In this document: positions 1 to 7,181 of the stretch, piece after piece
How the letters are laid out: each line of letters begins with the position of its first letter
Numbering within the stretch: the first letter of the stretch is position 1
Source of the DNA: Candidatus Nanohalarchaeota archaeon
GTDB taxonomy: Archaea; EX4484-52; B79-G9
NCBI GenBank assembly: GCA_017610525.1
Contig: JAFCBW010000034.1
Location: 1 to 9,411, forward strand
Direction: 5' to 3'
Length of the DNA stretch: 9,411 bases
Made by a program: the position numbers and the translations under genes
Notes under the pieces: model-generated
Database searches by the model: none
What the model saw: only the letters and a program-made list of their open reading frames with translations
What the model was told of the DNA's origin: nothing

Positions 1-21
1 GAAACAACACCTAATCAAAAC

Positions 22-1116
22 TCACTTCAAAAACTTATCCAAAACCTTGCGCGCCTTCTCCCTCTTCGCCTGATGCTTCAGAAGAAATCCGACAATCAGC
101 TCAATACAGCGCCCCTTACACTCCCCGCACATCACATTCCCTGACCGGCACTCATCAAACACTTTCGATAACTCCTTATCATCATCCATAAAATGAAACT
201 TGTAAAGCTCAAACACAGTACACTCAAGAGGACTCCCCCCGAGCTTCTTCTGCTCATCAAGCGTATCACGACCGCCCGTAAGCGCCCTCTTCACCTTCCT
301 CTCAACCTCTTTCCTCGAATCAGTAAGAGCAATATAAGTAGTAGGATCACTGGAACTCATCTTGGAACCCGAAAGCCCCTTCTGGTACCGGTGATAAGTA
401 GACGAAGGCAAAATAAAATTATACTCCTTCTTAAACCGCGCAGCAATATCACGGGTAAGCCGAAGATGCGGATCCTGGTCAGTCCCCACAGGCACAACAG
501 TAGGCGTAGGTTTCCCCATATCAATCTGTGGATACAGAATATCCGCAACTTGCGTAAGCGCAGAAACAATCTTGCCTGTCGTAAGACTCTCCCCCCCGTA
601 AATCGCCTTAAGCTCATTAAACGTAACCTTTTTCGCAAAATACTTTGAAATCACATTATACTCATTAGAAAAATCACTCTGGAAATAAAACCGACATTTT
701 TTGGGTTTCAGCCCAAGCGCAATATAATTCAAAAGATACTCATTGACCGCAAGCTCCCGCATGACTTTCGTATCCATCCCCCGCGTAAGATACGCCTCAA
801 CATCCGCCACACACACATAGCAATGCGCCCCATTCTCCTGGAAATAGACCATCTCATCAGCAACCATCTTATGCCCAAGATGCATCTTCCCCGACGGCAT
901 AAGCCCAGTAAGCATAACAAAAGGCGCCTTATTCTTCATAGCAAGAGCAATCCGGGAAAAATCCCTATGCCCGTAAATAATCCCGCGCCTCATATACTTA
1001 TGCACATTAGGAACAGACTTAATCACATTAGAAAAAGACTCGATACCGAACTCGCGCATAAGTTTATCGTAATCAGAGATGTCACTTGCGCCCCAGGGGT
1101 CAATCCTTTTATCCAT
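22..1116 (-). CDS. trpS: Tryptophanyl-tRNA synthetase, archaeal type
   Basis: Class Ic aminoacyl-tRNA synthetase that activates tryptophan with ATP and loads it on tRNA-Trp in the cytoplasm. With the ATG at 1116 the protein has 364 residues. IDPWG lies at residues 5-9, the HIGH-type ATP site PSGKMHLGHK at about 74-83, PVGTDQDPHLRLTRD at 209-223 and the KMSKS-type loop SKMSSSD at 251-257. Cysteines 330, 333 and 337 (CGECKGRC) form a possible metal-binding knuckle. The IDPWG and KMSSS forms place it with archaeal/eukaryal rather than bacterial TrpRS. The frame stays open upstream to a GTG at 1152. I prefer 1116 because it is an ATG, has AGTGAT four bases upstream, and puts IDPWG at the usual N-terminal position. 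It sits downstream of the trp operon and permease pair, with its own TATA-like site near 1196. Confidence 0.95.
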   Translation of the reverse strand: MDKRIDPWGASDISDYDKLMREFGIESFSNVIKSVPNVHKYMRRGIIYGHRDFSRIALAMKNKAPFVMLTGLMPSGKMHLGHKMVADEMVYFQENGAHCYVCVADVEAYLTRGMDTKVMRELAVNEYLLNYIALGLKPKKCRFYFQSDFSNEYNVISKYFAKKVTFNELKAIYGGESLTTGKIVSALTQVADILYPQIDMGKPTPTVVPVGTDQDPHLRLTRDIAARFKKEYNFILPSSTYHRYQKGLSGSKMSSSDPTTYIALTDSRKEVERKVKRALTGGRDTLDEQKKLGGSPLECTVFELYKFHFMDDDKELSKVFDECRSGNVMCGECKGRCIELIVGFLLKHQAKREKARKVLDKFLK

Positions 1117-1192
1117 AATAATCACTTTAACTGCTAAACAATAGCCAAGCACAACTTTAACTAATTTTCTACTTTCCTATTAGAAAAACACG

Positions 1193-1200
1193 TATTTATA
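1193..1200 (-). promoter_or_regulatory. TATA box, probable trpS promoter
   Basis: On the minus strand the site reads TATAAATA (preceded by C). A start about 25 bases downstream would fall near 1171, giving a leader of roughly 55 bases before the trpS ATG at 1116. The flanking BRE position (GCAAGC) matches the archaeal consensus only partly. The site is inferred from sequence and spacing alone. Confidence 0.45.
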
Positions 1201-1261
1201 GCTTGCCTTCCATTCCTGTCAATTGCACTCCAAAAACAACAACATCCACTCGCACAGACAT
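1196..1261 (-). CDS. Possible 21-residue ORF upstream of trpS
   Basis: A short frame runs from an ATG at 1261, just past the permease stop, to a TAA at 1196. It starts MSVRVDVVVFGVQL. AGTGA lies a few bases upstream of the ATG, a weak ribosome-binding site. Its stop overlaps the TATA-like site assigned to trpS. A frame this short can occur by chance and I recognise no family. It would be translated only if transcription continues past the permease genes. Confidence 0.15.
   Translation of the reverse strand: MSVRVDVVVFGVQLTGMEGKL
1232..1240 (-). terminator. Weak U-rich tract after the permease genes
   Basis: On the minus strand this reads as GTTGTTTTT, about 30 bases after the second permease stop at 1270. 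Archaeal polymerases can terminate at short U-rich tracts without a hairpin, so this may end the permease transcript before the trpS promoter. There is no stem next to it and the tract is short. Confidence 0.2.
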
Positions 1262-1269
1262 AAGGTCAC

Positions 1270-1752
1270 TCAATCATCAAAACAAACCTTAGAAACAATA
1301 AACGCAACAACAATCACAAAAGGCACAGTCAAAAGAACCCGGAGCACCATAAACCTCGGACCCAGAAAATGCAGCTCAAAAATCTCCTCGACAACCTTAA
1401 AAGACGACCATGCCCCGATAAAAAGCACAACATTAAACCTGCTGATCCCCTTTCGCAAAAGCGCACCTGCAAGAGGAAACGCAAGATACAAAGGCCCCGG
1501 AATCAGGCACCCCATGACAAAGCTATACACAGACCCTTTCAGCCCCGAATTCTCACCCAGATGACTGACCACAAAACTCTTAGACACCCACGCCTCAAAC
1601 AACCCAATCAACACAAAAAACCCAGGCAGATACAAAAAAATCGACAATACCACCGAATTTTCAGAAGCATACTCTGGGAACATCACACATACAAGAATAA
1701 CCGCAATCAAAGCAGCCACACCAAACACTCCCTTAACAATCGAGGATTTCAA
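1270..1752 (-). CDS. Half-size ArsP_1/COG0701-like permease, second half
   Basis: Integral membrane protein of 160 residues if it starts at the TTG at 1752. Hydrophobic segments lie at about 7-24, 34-53, 76-96, 105-121 and 136-154. The pattern GPLYLAFPLAGALLRKG (86-102) followed by ELHFLGPRF (126-134) and a conserved Arg resembles predicted permeases of PF03773 (ArsP_1, formerly DUF318). Characterised relatives include organoarsenical exporters, but substrates of most members are unknown. The TTG overlaps the TGA of the preceding gene as TTGA and has GGGGGTG five bases upstream, which supports this start. An ATG at 1800 would add a Cys-rich tail and a 52-base overlap, so I rejected it. It probably forms one transporter with the preceding gene, whose FPIAG and LG..F...R motifs it repeats. 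The substrate is not evident. Confidence 0.75.
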   Translation of the reverse strand: MKSSIVKGVFGVAALIAVILVCVMFPEYASENSVVLSIFLYLPGFFVLIGLFEAWVSKSFVVSHLGENSGLKGSVYSFVMGCLIPGPLYLAFPLAGALLRKGISRFNVVLFIGAWSSFKVVEEIFELHFLGPRFMVLRVLLTVPFVIVVAFIVSKVCFDD

Positions 1753-2225
1753 TATAACACCCCCATAACGACACCGATAACAATCGCAAAAACAAGACAC
1801 AAGAAATTGCGAACCAAAGCAAACTTAAGCCCAAGCTCCTTGACCTCAATAGGTATACTGAAAGTATGGACCATCACAAGCGAAGTAACAAGAACCGCAA
1901 TATACCCTGGATTTACCCCTGATGCAAGAAACTGCCCGGCAATTGGAAACGTAATAAAAGGCGGCACATGCACAATAGCACCCGCAAAAGCCGCCACAAG
2001 ATACCCCCAAAGCCCCGAAACACCTGCAACATAACCAAAAACAGCATCCCCGGAAAACAACCCCTGCGCAAAAACAAGAACAAAAATAACAACAACAAAT
2101 ATCGGTGCAATCCTCTCAAAAGACCTGACAGACAGCCTCAGCGCATGAACAGACTTATCCTTATCAGTAAAATAACACACAAGAAAAACAGCAAACACAA
2201 CAGCATTAAATATCAAAGCAAGCAT
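1749..2225 (-). CDS. Half-size ArsP_1/COG0701-like permease, first half
   Basis: Integral membrane protein of 158 residues starting at the ATG at 2225. Hydrophobic segments lie at about 2-19, 39-57, 69-100, 107-124 and 138-157. HVPPFITFPIAG (86-97) and KELGLKFALVRN (129-140) align by eye with motifs at the same positions in the next gene, so the two look like repeats of one ancestral unit. Full-length ArsP_1 permeases are about 300 residues, so each protein is about half of one. No Shine-Dalgarno sequence precedes the ATG. A TATA box at 2251-2260 would start the transcript only a few bases before it, so the message may be leaderless. It follows trpA by 38 bases. A role in moving an aromatic compound is possible from position but unsupported by sequence. 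Confidence 0.75.
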   Translation of the reverse strand: MLALIFNAVVFAVFLVCYFTDKDKSVHALRLSVRSFERIAPIFVVVIFVLVFAQGLFSGDAVFGYVAGVSGLWGYLVAAFAGAIVHVPPFITFPIAGQFLASGVNPGYIAVLVTSLVMVHTFSIPIEVKELGLKFALVRNFLCLVFAIVIGVVMGVLY

Positions 2226-2250
2226 AGATTAACTATATTACTCAACAGCA

Positions 2251-2260
2251 CTTATAAATA
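2251..2260 (-). promoter_or_regulatory. TATA box of the permease pair
   Basis: The minus strand reads TATTTATAAG between the trpA stop (2264) and the permease ATG (2225). A start about 25 bases downstream would be near 2229, leaving at most about five bases of leader. This fits the absence of a Shine-Dalgarno sequence. TTTTT spans the trpA stop just upstream and could help end the trp transcript. Confidence 0.5.
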
Positions 2261-2263
2261 TTC

Positions 2264-3034
2264 TCAAAAATTCCCGCAAACCGCATCCTTCATCCCGCGC
2301 ACAAACTCCCCAATCTCCTCCACCATCTTCTCCTTATCCGAAAGATTCCTCTCAATAATCTTAACAATAGCGCTGCCGACAATCACCCCGTCCGCCCCCG
2401 CAGAGACCAGTTTGCGCGCATGCGCCGGCTCAGAAACCCCAAAACCCACAAGAACAGGTATCTTAGTCTCCCGTTTAACCTTCCGCACAAGCTCCAAAGT
2501 AGAATCAGAAACACCTGATCGCGCCCCAGTAACCCCAAGCACAGACACAAGATAAACATACCCACACACTTCCCGCAAAATCAAAGACATCCTCGATGAA
2601 GTAGTAGTCTGCGCAACAATGAACACAGCATCAACCCCATACTTCTTCGCAGCCTCAACAAAAGGTCCCGCCTCCTCAACAGGCACATCAGCCACAAGCA
2701 CATAATCAACACCAGCATCAGAAGCATCAGCATAAAACTTATCAATCCCCCTCTTATAGACCAGGTTAGAATAAACCAAAAGACTGACAGGAATCTTAGA
2801 ATACCCCTTAATCTCCTTAATCATCTTAAACGAAGAATCAACACAACCCCCATTATCAAGCGCCCTTTTGTCCGCAAGCTGTATAGTGGGCCCGTCAGCA
2901 ATCGGGTCAGAAAAAGCAAACCCCAACTCAAGCATATCAGCCCCCTCATCAATCATCTTCATAATGATCTTCTTGGAAGTATCATAATCCGGATCCCCGA
3001 CAACCACAAAAGGAACAAACAACTTCTCCTTCAT
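2264..3034 (-). CDS. trpA: Tryptophan synthase alpha chain
   Basis: A 256-residue TIM barrel that cleaves indole-3-glycerol phosphate to indole and glyceraldehyde 3-phosphate. The indole is passed through a tunnel to TrpB in the alpha2beta2 complex. The catalytic pair is present as Glu36 and Asp47 in the stretch LELGFAFSDPIADGPTIQ (35-52). VTGARSG (168-174), VGFGVS (196-201) and GVIVGSAIV (216-224) are the substrate and phosphate-binding loops. The N-terminus is about a dozen residues shorter than in enteric TrpA. The ATG overlaps the trpB stop as ATGA and has GGTGGTGA upstream, which points to translational coupling and equal production with TrpB. It is the last gene of the operon. Confidence 0.97.
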   Translation of the reverse strand: MKEKLFVPFVVVGDPDYDTSKKIIMKMIDEGADMLELGFAFSDPIADGPTIQLADKRALDNGGCVDSSFKMIKEIKGYSKIPVSLLVYSNLVYKRGIDKFYADASDAGVDYVLVADVPVEEAGPFVEAAKKYGVDAVFIVAQTTTSSRMSLILREVCGYVYLVSVLGVTGARSGVSDSTLELVRKVKRETKIPVLVGFGVSEPAHARKLVSAGADGVIVGSAIVKIIERNLSDKEKMVEEIGEFVRGMKDAVCGNF

Positions 3035-4197
3035 TTCACCACCTTCATCACATGCTCCATATCCTTATCCCCCCTCCCCGAAAGATTCACAACAATAACA
3101 TCATCCTTCTTCATCTTCTCCGCAACCTTAAACGCATACGCAACCGCATGCGCAGACTCAAGCGCAGGAATGATCCCCTCCAGAACCGAAAGCTCCTTAA
3201 AAGCAGACAACGCCTCCTTATCAGTAATACCCACATACTCAACACGCCCCGAATCTTTAAGCGCACTATGCTCAGGCCCGACACCGGGATAATCAAGCCC
3301 TGCAGAAATCGAATACGCCTCATTGATCTGTCCGTCCTTATCCTGCAAAATATATGAGAGCGACCCATGCAATATCCCGGGCTCCCCCTTGCACAAAGAC
3401 GCACCATGCTTATTCGTATCCATCCCAAGCCCTGCTGCCTCAACACCATAAAGCTTGACATCATCTGAAAGAAACTCAAAAAACATCCCAATCGAATTAG
3501 ACCCGCCCCCGACACACGCAACAATAGCATTCGGACACCTGCCCTCAACCTTCATAATCTGCTTCTTGGTCTCCTCACCGATAACCCTCTGGAAATCACG
3601 CACAATCATAGGATACGGATGCGGCCCGACAACAGACCCAAGCACATAATAAGTATTGCGCACATTACCAATCCAGTCACGCAAAGCCTCATTCACAGCA
3701 TCCTTAAGAGTACCCGCACCCGAAGCCACAGGAACAACCTCAGCCCCGCACAACTTCATCCGAAAAACATTCAGCTTCTGGCGCTCAATATCCTCAACAC
3801 CCATAAAGACACACGTCTTGATGCCAAGCAGCGCCCCGACAACCGCAGTCGCAACACCATGCTGACCAGCGCCGGTCTCCGCAATCAGGCGCGTCTTGCC
3901 CATATACTTCGCCAAAAGCCCCTGCCCAAGAGTATTATTGATCTTATGCGCCCCAGTATGGACCAGATCCTCCCGCTTAAGATAGATCCTACACCCATAC
4001 TTGCGCGACAGATTCCGCGCAAAATAAAGCGGCGTAGGCCGCCCCGCATAATCTGAAAGAAGCCCGCCCAACTCCTTCTTAAACCCCTCATCATCCTTCA
4101 ATCTGACATACGCACCCTCAAGCTCCTCAAGCGCAGGCATAAGCGTCTCAGGCACAAACATACCCCCGAACTTTCCGAATCTTGTATCCATCTTCAT
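3031..4197 (-). CDS. trpB: Tryptophan synthase beta chain (TrpB1 type)
   Basis: PLP enzyme of 388 residues that condenses indole with serine to give tryptophan. The N-terminus RFGKFGGMFVPETLMPALEE is typical of TrpB1, the form that pairs with TrpA. The PLP lysine is Lys85 in HTGAHKINN, the catalytic glutamate Glu107 in AETGAGQHG, the phosphate-binding loop GGGSN at 230-234, and the C-terminal LSGRGDKD at 372-379. LDYPGVGPEH (301-310) is the region that contacts the alpha subunit and monovalent cation site. The ATG at 4197 overlaps the trpF stop by four bases and has GGGGGAT five bases upstream. A second ATG two codons later is possible but has a worse-placed ribosome-binding site. All key residues are intact. 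Confidence 0.97.
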   Translation of the reverse strand: MKMDTRFGKFGGMFVPETLMPALEELEGAYVRLKDDEGFKKELGGLLSDYAGRPTPLYFARNLSRKYGCRIYLKREDLVHTGAHKINNTLGQGLLAKYMGKTRLIAETGAGQHGVATAVVGALLGIKTCVFMGVEDIERQKLNVFRMKLCGAEVVPVASGAGTLKDAVNEALRDWIGNVRNTYYVLGSVVGPHPYPMIVRDFQRVIGEETKKQIMKVEGRCPNAIVACVGGGSNSIGMFFEFLSDDVKLYGVEAAGLGMDTNKHGASLCKGEPGILHGSLSYILQDKDGQINEAYSISAGLDYPGVGPEHSALKDSGRVEYVGITDKEALSAFKELSVLEGIIPALESAHAVAYAFKVAEKMKKDDVIVVNLSGRGDKDMEHVMKVVK

Positions 4198-4814
4198 AAC
4201 TGATCCCCCTTGGCAACCTCAATAAATCTCTTCATCTTCTCATGGTCCTTCCTACCGAACGCTGACTCAACACCACTCGAACAATCCACAGCATACGGCC
4301 CGACACTCATAACAGCAGACCCGACATTAGAAACATCCATCCCACCGGAAAGCACAACCGGCTTCCCAAAAGAAACACCTCTAAACACCCCCAAATCAAA
4401 CACATCCCCGGTACCGCCAGCAATCCCTTCCTTATAAGTGTCAAAAAGAACCGCAGAAACATAAGGCTCATATTCGCGAACCTGCAAAAGACTCGACTTA
4501 TCTTTCACCCTGAACGCCTTGATAACATTACAAAACCGCGCACAATACTCACTTGACTCATTCCCGTGAAACTGAAGCAGAGTAAGCCCGCAATAATCCC
4601 TAATCTCCCGCACAACATCCTCCTTCTCATCCACAAACACCCCGACCTTAGAAACAAAAGGCGGAAGACTCTTTATGATCTCCCTCGCAGTCTCCTTATC
4701 CACGCACCGCGGACTTTTCGAATAAAAAACAAACCCAATCGCATCAGCCCCAAGCTCAACTGCCATCAAAGCATCTTCAACATTAGTAATCCCGCAAATC
4801 TTAACTTTCACCAT
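4194..4814 (-). CDS. trpF: Phosphoribosylanthranilate isomerase
   Basis: A 206-residue TIM barrel that rearranges N-(5-phosphoribosyl)anthranilate to the carboxyphenylamino-deoxyribulose phosphate used by TrpC. With the ATG at 4814 the protein starts MVKVKICGITN and its catalytic cysteine is Cys7, the family's usual position. The general acid is Asp125 in AVLFDTYKEG. QFHG (81-84), GGTG (133-136), SGG (156-158) and VDCSSGVE (176-183) complete the active site and phosphate cup. An in-frame GTG at 4823 falls inside the GTGGTG ribosome-binding site, so it is unlikely to be the start. The gene overlaps trpC by 14 bases and is separate from it, unlike the fused trpCF of enteric bacteria. Confidence 0.95.
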   Translation of the reverse strand: MVKVKICGITNVEDALMAVELGADAIGFVFYSKSPRCVDKETAREIIKSLPPFVSKVGVFVDEKEDVVREIRDYCGLTLLQFHGNESSEYCARFCNVIKAFRVKDKSSLLQVREYEPYVSAVLFDTYKEGIAGGTGDVFDLGVFRGVSFGKPVVLSGGMDVSNVGSAVMSVGPYAVDCSSGVESAFGRKDHEKMKRFIEVAKGDQL

Positions 4815-5598
4815 CAGCACCACACAACTCTTTCAGTTTCTCCTCAACATCCCCTTCCATAATCGCAGTCCCAACAAGCACAGCATCAATATTAGCCTCC
4901 TGTAAAAACACTATATCCTCCTTTGACCTAACCCCGCTCTCACTAACAACAACCACACCGGAAGGCACATGCTTCGAAAGCTCAAGAGTAGTATTCATAT
5001 CAGTAGTCATCGTCGCAAAATCCCGGTTATTTATACCGATAATATCTCCCCCGGAACGTATTGCAGCATCCAATTCACTTTCATCATGCACCTCAACAAG
5101 ACAATCCATACCCAATCCCTTTGCAATATTGATAAAACTCTTCAACTTAGTCTCATCAAGCACAGACACAATCAACAACACCGCATCAGCACCATAATAT
5201 CGCGATTCATATATCTGATACTCATCAATTATGAAATCCTTCCTGAGCACAGCCAGGCCAGTATTCTCCTTTGCAAGAGACAAATAACCCAAAGAGCCGC
5301 CAAAATACTTTTCATCAGTCAGCACAGACACTGCACCAGCATACTTATCATAAAGCCCAAGTATCCTCAAAACCTCATCATCACTTGCATCCCTTATCCT
5401 GCCTGATGACGGGGACGCAAACTTCAACTCACAAATAAGCTTTGGAAAAGAAGTTCCATCCCGTATTACCGCCTGTTTGAACCTCCCGTCACCCTTCTTG
5501 ATCCCGCCAACAAACGACCCAAGAGGTATCTCTACTCTTCGCGCCTCAACTTCCCTTCTCTTATTCTCTATAATCTCAGAAATCACATTAGTTTCCAT
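4801..5598 (-). CDS. trpC: Indole-3-glycerol-phosphate synthase
   Basis: A 265-residue TIM barrel that closes the indole ring with loss of CO2 and water. The catalytic set is complete: Glu57 and Lys59 in ICELKFASPSSG, Lys120 in LRKDFI, Glu169 in CLVEVHDE, Asn190 in IGINNRDF, and Glu220-Ser221 in VSESGV. VLVGTAIM (240-247) is the phosphate site near the C-terminus. The N-terminal stretch (about 1-50) matches the extra helices seen in this family. The ATG at 5598 has GAGGGAGAT five bases upstream and overlaps the end of trpD by 11 bases. It feeds TrpA directly in the pathway. Confidence 0.96.
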   Translation of the reverse strand: METNVISEIIENKRREVEARRVEIPLGSFVGGIKKGDGRFKQAVIRDGTSFPKLICELKFASPSSGRIRDASDDEVLRILGLYDKYAGAVSVLTDEKYFGGSLGYLSLAKENTGLAVLRKDFIIDEYQIYESRYYGADAVLLIVSVLDETKLKSFINIAKGLGMDCLVEVHDESELDAAIRSGGDIIGINNRDFATMTTDMNTTLELSKHVPSGVVVVSESGVRSKEDIVFLQEANIDAVLVGTAIMEGDVEEKLKELCGADGES

Positions 5599-6598
5599 TC
5601 GTAATCTCCCTCAGTTTCTTAAGTGCACCCAGTGCCTTCCCACTCGCAATCGACTCCCTTGCAGCAGCAACCCCATCCTTGATGCCTCCTGCCCCGCCGC
5701 CTGCAACAATCGCAAAAGCCGCATTCAAAACAGCAATATCATGGCAGGGACCCTTCTTGTCATTCAAAATATCAAGTGTGATCCCTGCATTCTCATCAGG
5801 TGTCCCACCCACAATCTCTGCCAGATTAGCACACTCAAACCCGAAATCCTCCGGCCTGACAGTATAGGCACTCACATCACCATCACGAACCTCAGCAACC
5901 TTAGTAGGCCCGGAGACACTGGCCTCATCAAGCGGATACCCATGAACAACAAAAGCCCGCCTGCATCCGAGATTCAAAAGCACATGCGCAACCACATCCA
6001 CAAGCTCCTCATCATAAACACCCACAACCTGCGCTTTTGCACCCGCAGGATTAGTAAGCGGCCCGACAACATTAAATATGGTCCTGATACCCATCTCCTT
6101 TCGCGGGCCAATTGCATACTTCATCGCCGCATGAAAATGCGGGGCAAACAAAAACCCGATACCTGCCTCCTCAACGCACTTTGTGACAACCTCAGGCGAA
6201 ACATCAATCTTGACACCAAGTGCAGAAAGCACATCACAGGACCCACTCTTACTCGAAACAGACCGGTTCCCGTGCTTGGCAACAGGAATTCCTGCACCGG
6301 CAACAACAAACGCCGCAGTAGTAGAGATATTAAACGTACCTGCACCATCCCCACCAGTACCGCACGTATCAACAACCATACCGACATCAGGCGAGATCGA
6401 GACAGCCTTCTTTCTCATAACCATCGCAGCACCTGTAATCTCATCAACAGTCTCACCCTTCATGCGAAGCGCGCACAAAAAAGACCCGAACTGCGCATCA
6501 GTCGCACCGCCGCTCATGATCTCACCAAACACAGCCACAGTCTCATCATACGACAGATCCGTACCATCCACAACCTTAGCTATAGCCTCTTTAATCAT
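5588..6598 (-). CDS. trpD: Anthranilate phosphoribosyltransferase
   Basis: Joins anthranilate to PRPP, the second step of the pathway. With the ATG at 6598 the protein has 336 residues and starts MIKEAIAKVVDG, a typical family N-terminus. The PRPP loop CGTGGDG is at about 79-85, NIST at 90-93, KHGNRS at 108-113 and GPLTNP at 179-184. A second ATG at 6610 adds four residues and overlaps trpG. I prefer 6598 because GGTG lies six bases upstream and the start is one base after the trpG stop, but the choice is not certain. It is a stand-alone protein, not fused to TrpG as in E. coli. The Gly-rich stretch AGGGAGG near residue 311 is conserved in the family. Confidence 0.96.
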   Translation of the reverse strand: MIKEAIAKVVDGTDLSYDETVAVFGEIMSGGATDAQFGSFLCALRMKGETVDEITGAAMVMRKKAVSISPDVGMVVDTCGTGGDGAGTFNISTTAAFVVAGAGIPVAKHGNRSVSSKSGSCDVLSALGVKIDVSPEVVTKCVEEAGIGFLFAPHFHAAMKYAIGPRKEMGIRTIFNVVGPLTNPAGAKAQVVGVYDEELVDVVAHVLLNLGCRRAFVVHGYPLDEASVSGPTKVAEVRDGDVSAYTVRPEDFGFECANLAEIVGGTPDENAGITLDILNDKKGPCHDIAVLNAAFAIVAGGGAGGIKDGVAAARESIASGKALGALKKLREITNGN

Positions 6599-6599
6599 A

Positions 6600-7181
6600 T
6601 CACACACCATCCACGCAATTAATCATATTCTGAACAATCCTGCCCCCGGCAGGCGTAAGTATAGACTCCGGATGAAACTGTACACCCTCAACCATAAATT
6701 TCTTGTGGCGCACCCCCATCACAACCCCGCTTTCAGTCTTTGACGTAACCTCAAGACACGCCGGCAACTCCAAAGCAGCAAGCGAATGATACCGCCCGCA
6801 CGCAAACGGGCACTCAATCCCCTCATACAGCACCTTTCCATCATGAAACACAAGCGAAGTCTTCCCATGCAGCGTCTCATCAGCCACGCCGACTCTCCCC
6901 CCGAACGCCTCAACAATCGCCTGGTGCCCAAGACACACCCCAAACAAAGGAACCTTACCGCAAAATCTCCTGATGACATCGATACACACACCAGCATCAC
7001 GAGGCGCACCAGGCCCCGGCGAAATAACAATCAGCCGAACTCCCTGCCCGCGCACCACATCATCAATACAGCGCATTCCAACATCATTCCTATAAGTGGC
7101 CACATCATGCCCCCTCTTCTCAAACTCATCCACCAGATTATAAGTGAATGAATCAAAATTATCAATCAACAGGATTTTCAT
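6600..7181 (-). CDS. trpG: Anthranilate synthase glutamine amidotransferase subunit
   Basis: Class I glutamine amidotransferase of 193 residues that supplies ammonia from glutamine to TrpE. The N-terminal LLIDNFDSFTYNLV, the oxyanion region SPGPGAP (54-60), the nucleophile Cys83 in GVCLGHQA, and His170 and Glu172 in QFHPESILT form the complete triad. The start at the ATG at 7181 is fixed by a full GGAGGTG ribosome-binding site at 7188-7194, six bases upstream. An in-frame GTG at 7190 lies inside that site and is not used. The gene overlaps the end of trpE by 20 bases. Homologues can serve p-aminobenzoate synthase (PabA), but the operon position makes TrpG the clear call. Confidence 0.95.
   Translation of the reverse strand: MKILLIDNFDSFTYNLVDEFEKRGHDVATYRNDVGMRCIDDVVRGQGVRLIVISPGPGAPRDAGVCIDVIRRFCGKVPLFGVCLGHQAIVEAFGGRVGVADETLHGKTSLVFHDGKVLYEGIECPFACGRYHSLAALELPACLEVTSKTESGVVMGVRHKKFMVEGVQFHPESILTPAGGRIVQNMINCVDGV

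Noticed and set aside
1117..1152. Longer TrpS starting at the GTG at 1152
   Set aside because: It adds 12 hydrophobic residues before IDPWG, and the ATG at 1116 has a better placed ribosome-binding site.
1753..1800. Upstream ATG start at 1800 for the second permease half
   Set aside because: It adds a Cys-rich tail (MSCFCDCYRCRYGG) out of keeping with a membrane protein and overlaps the first half by 52 bases, whereas the TTG at 1752 has a good GGGGGTG site and a 4-base overlap.
5477..6622. A 381-codon open frame on the plus strand, opposite trpD and the start of trpC
   Set aside because: It is antisense to well-supported genes, its product is rich in Asn, Arg, Thr, Ser and Ile with no domain, and it follows from the C/A-rich plus strand having few stop codons. 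Similar long antisense frames opposite the permeases, trpB and trpE were rejected for the same reason.
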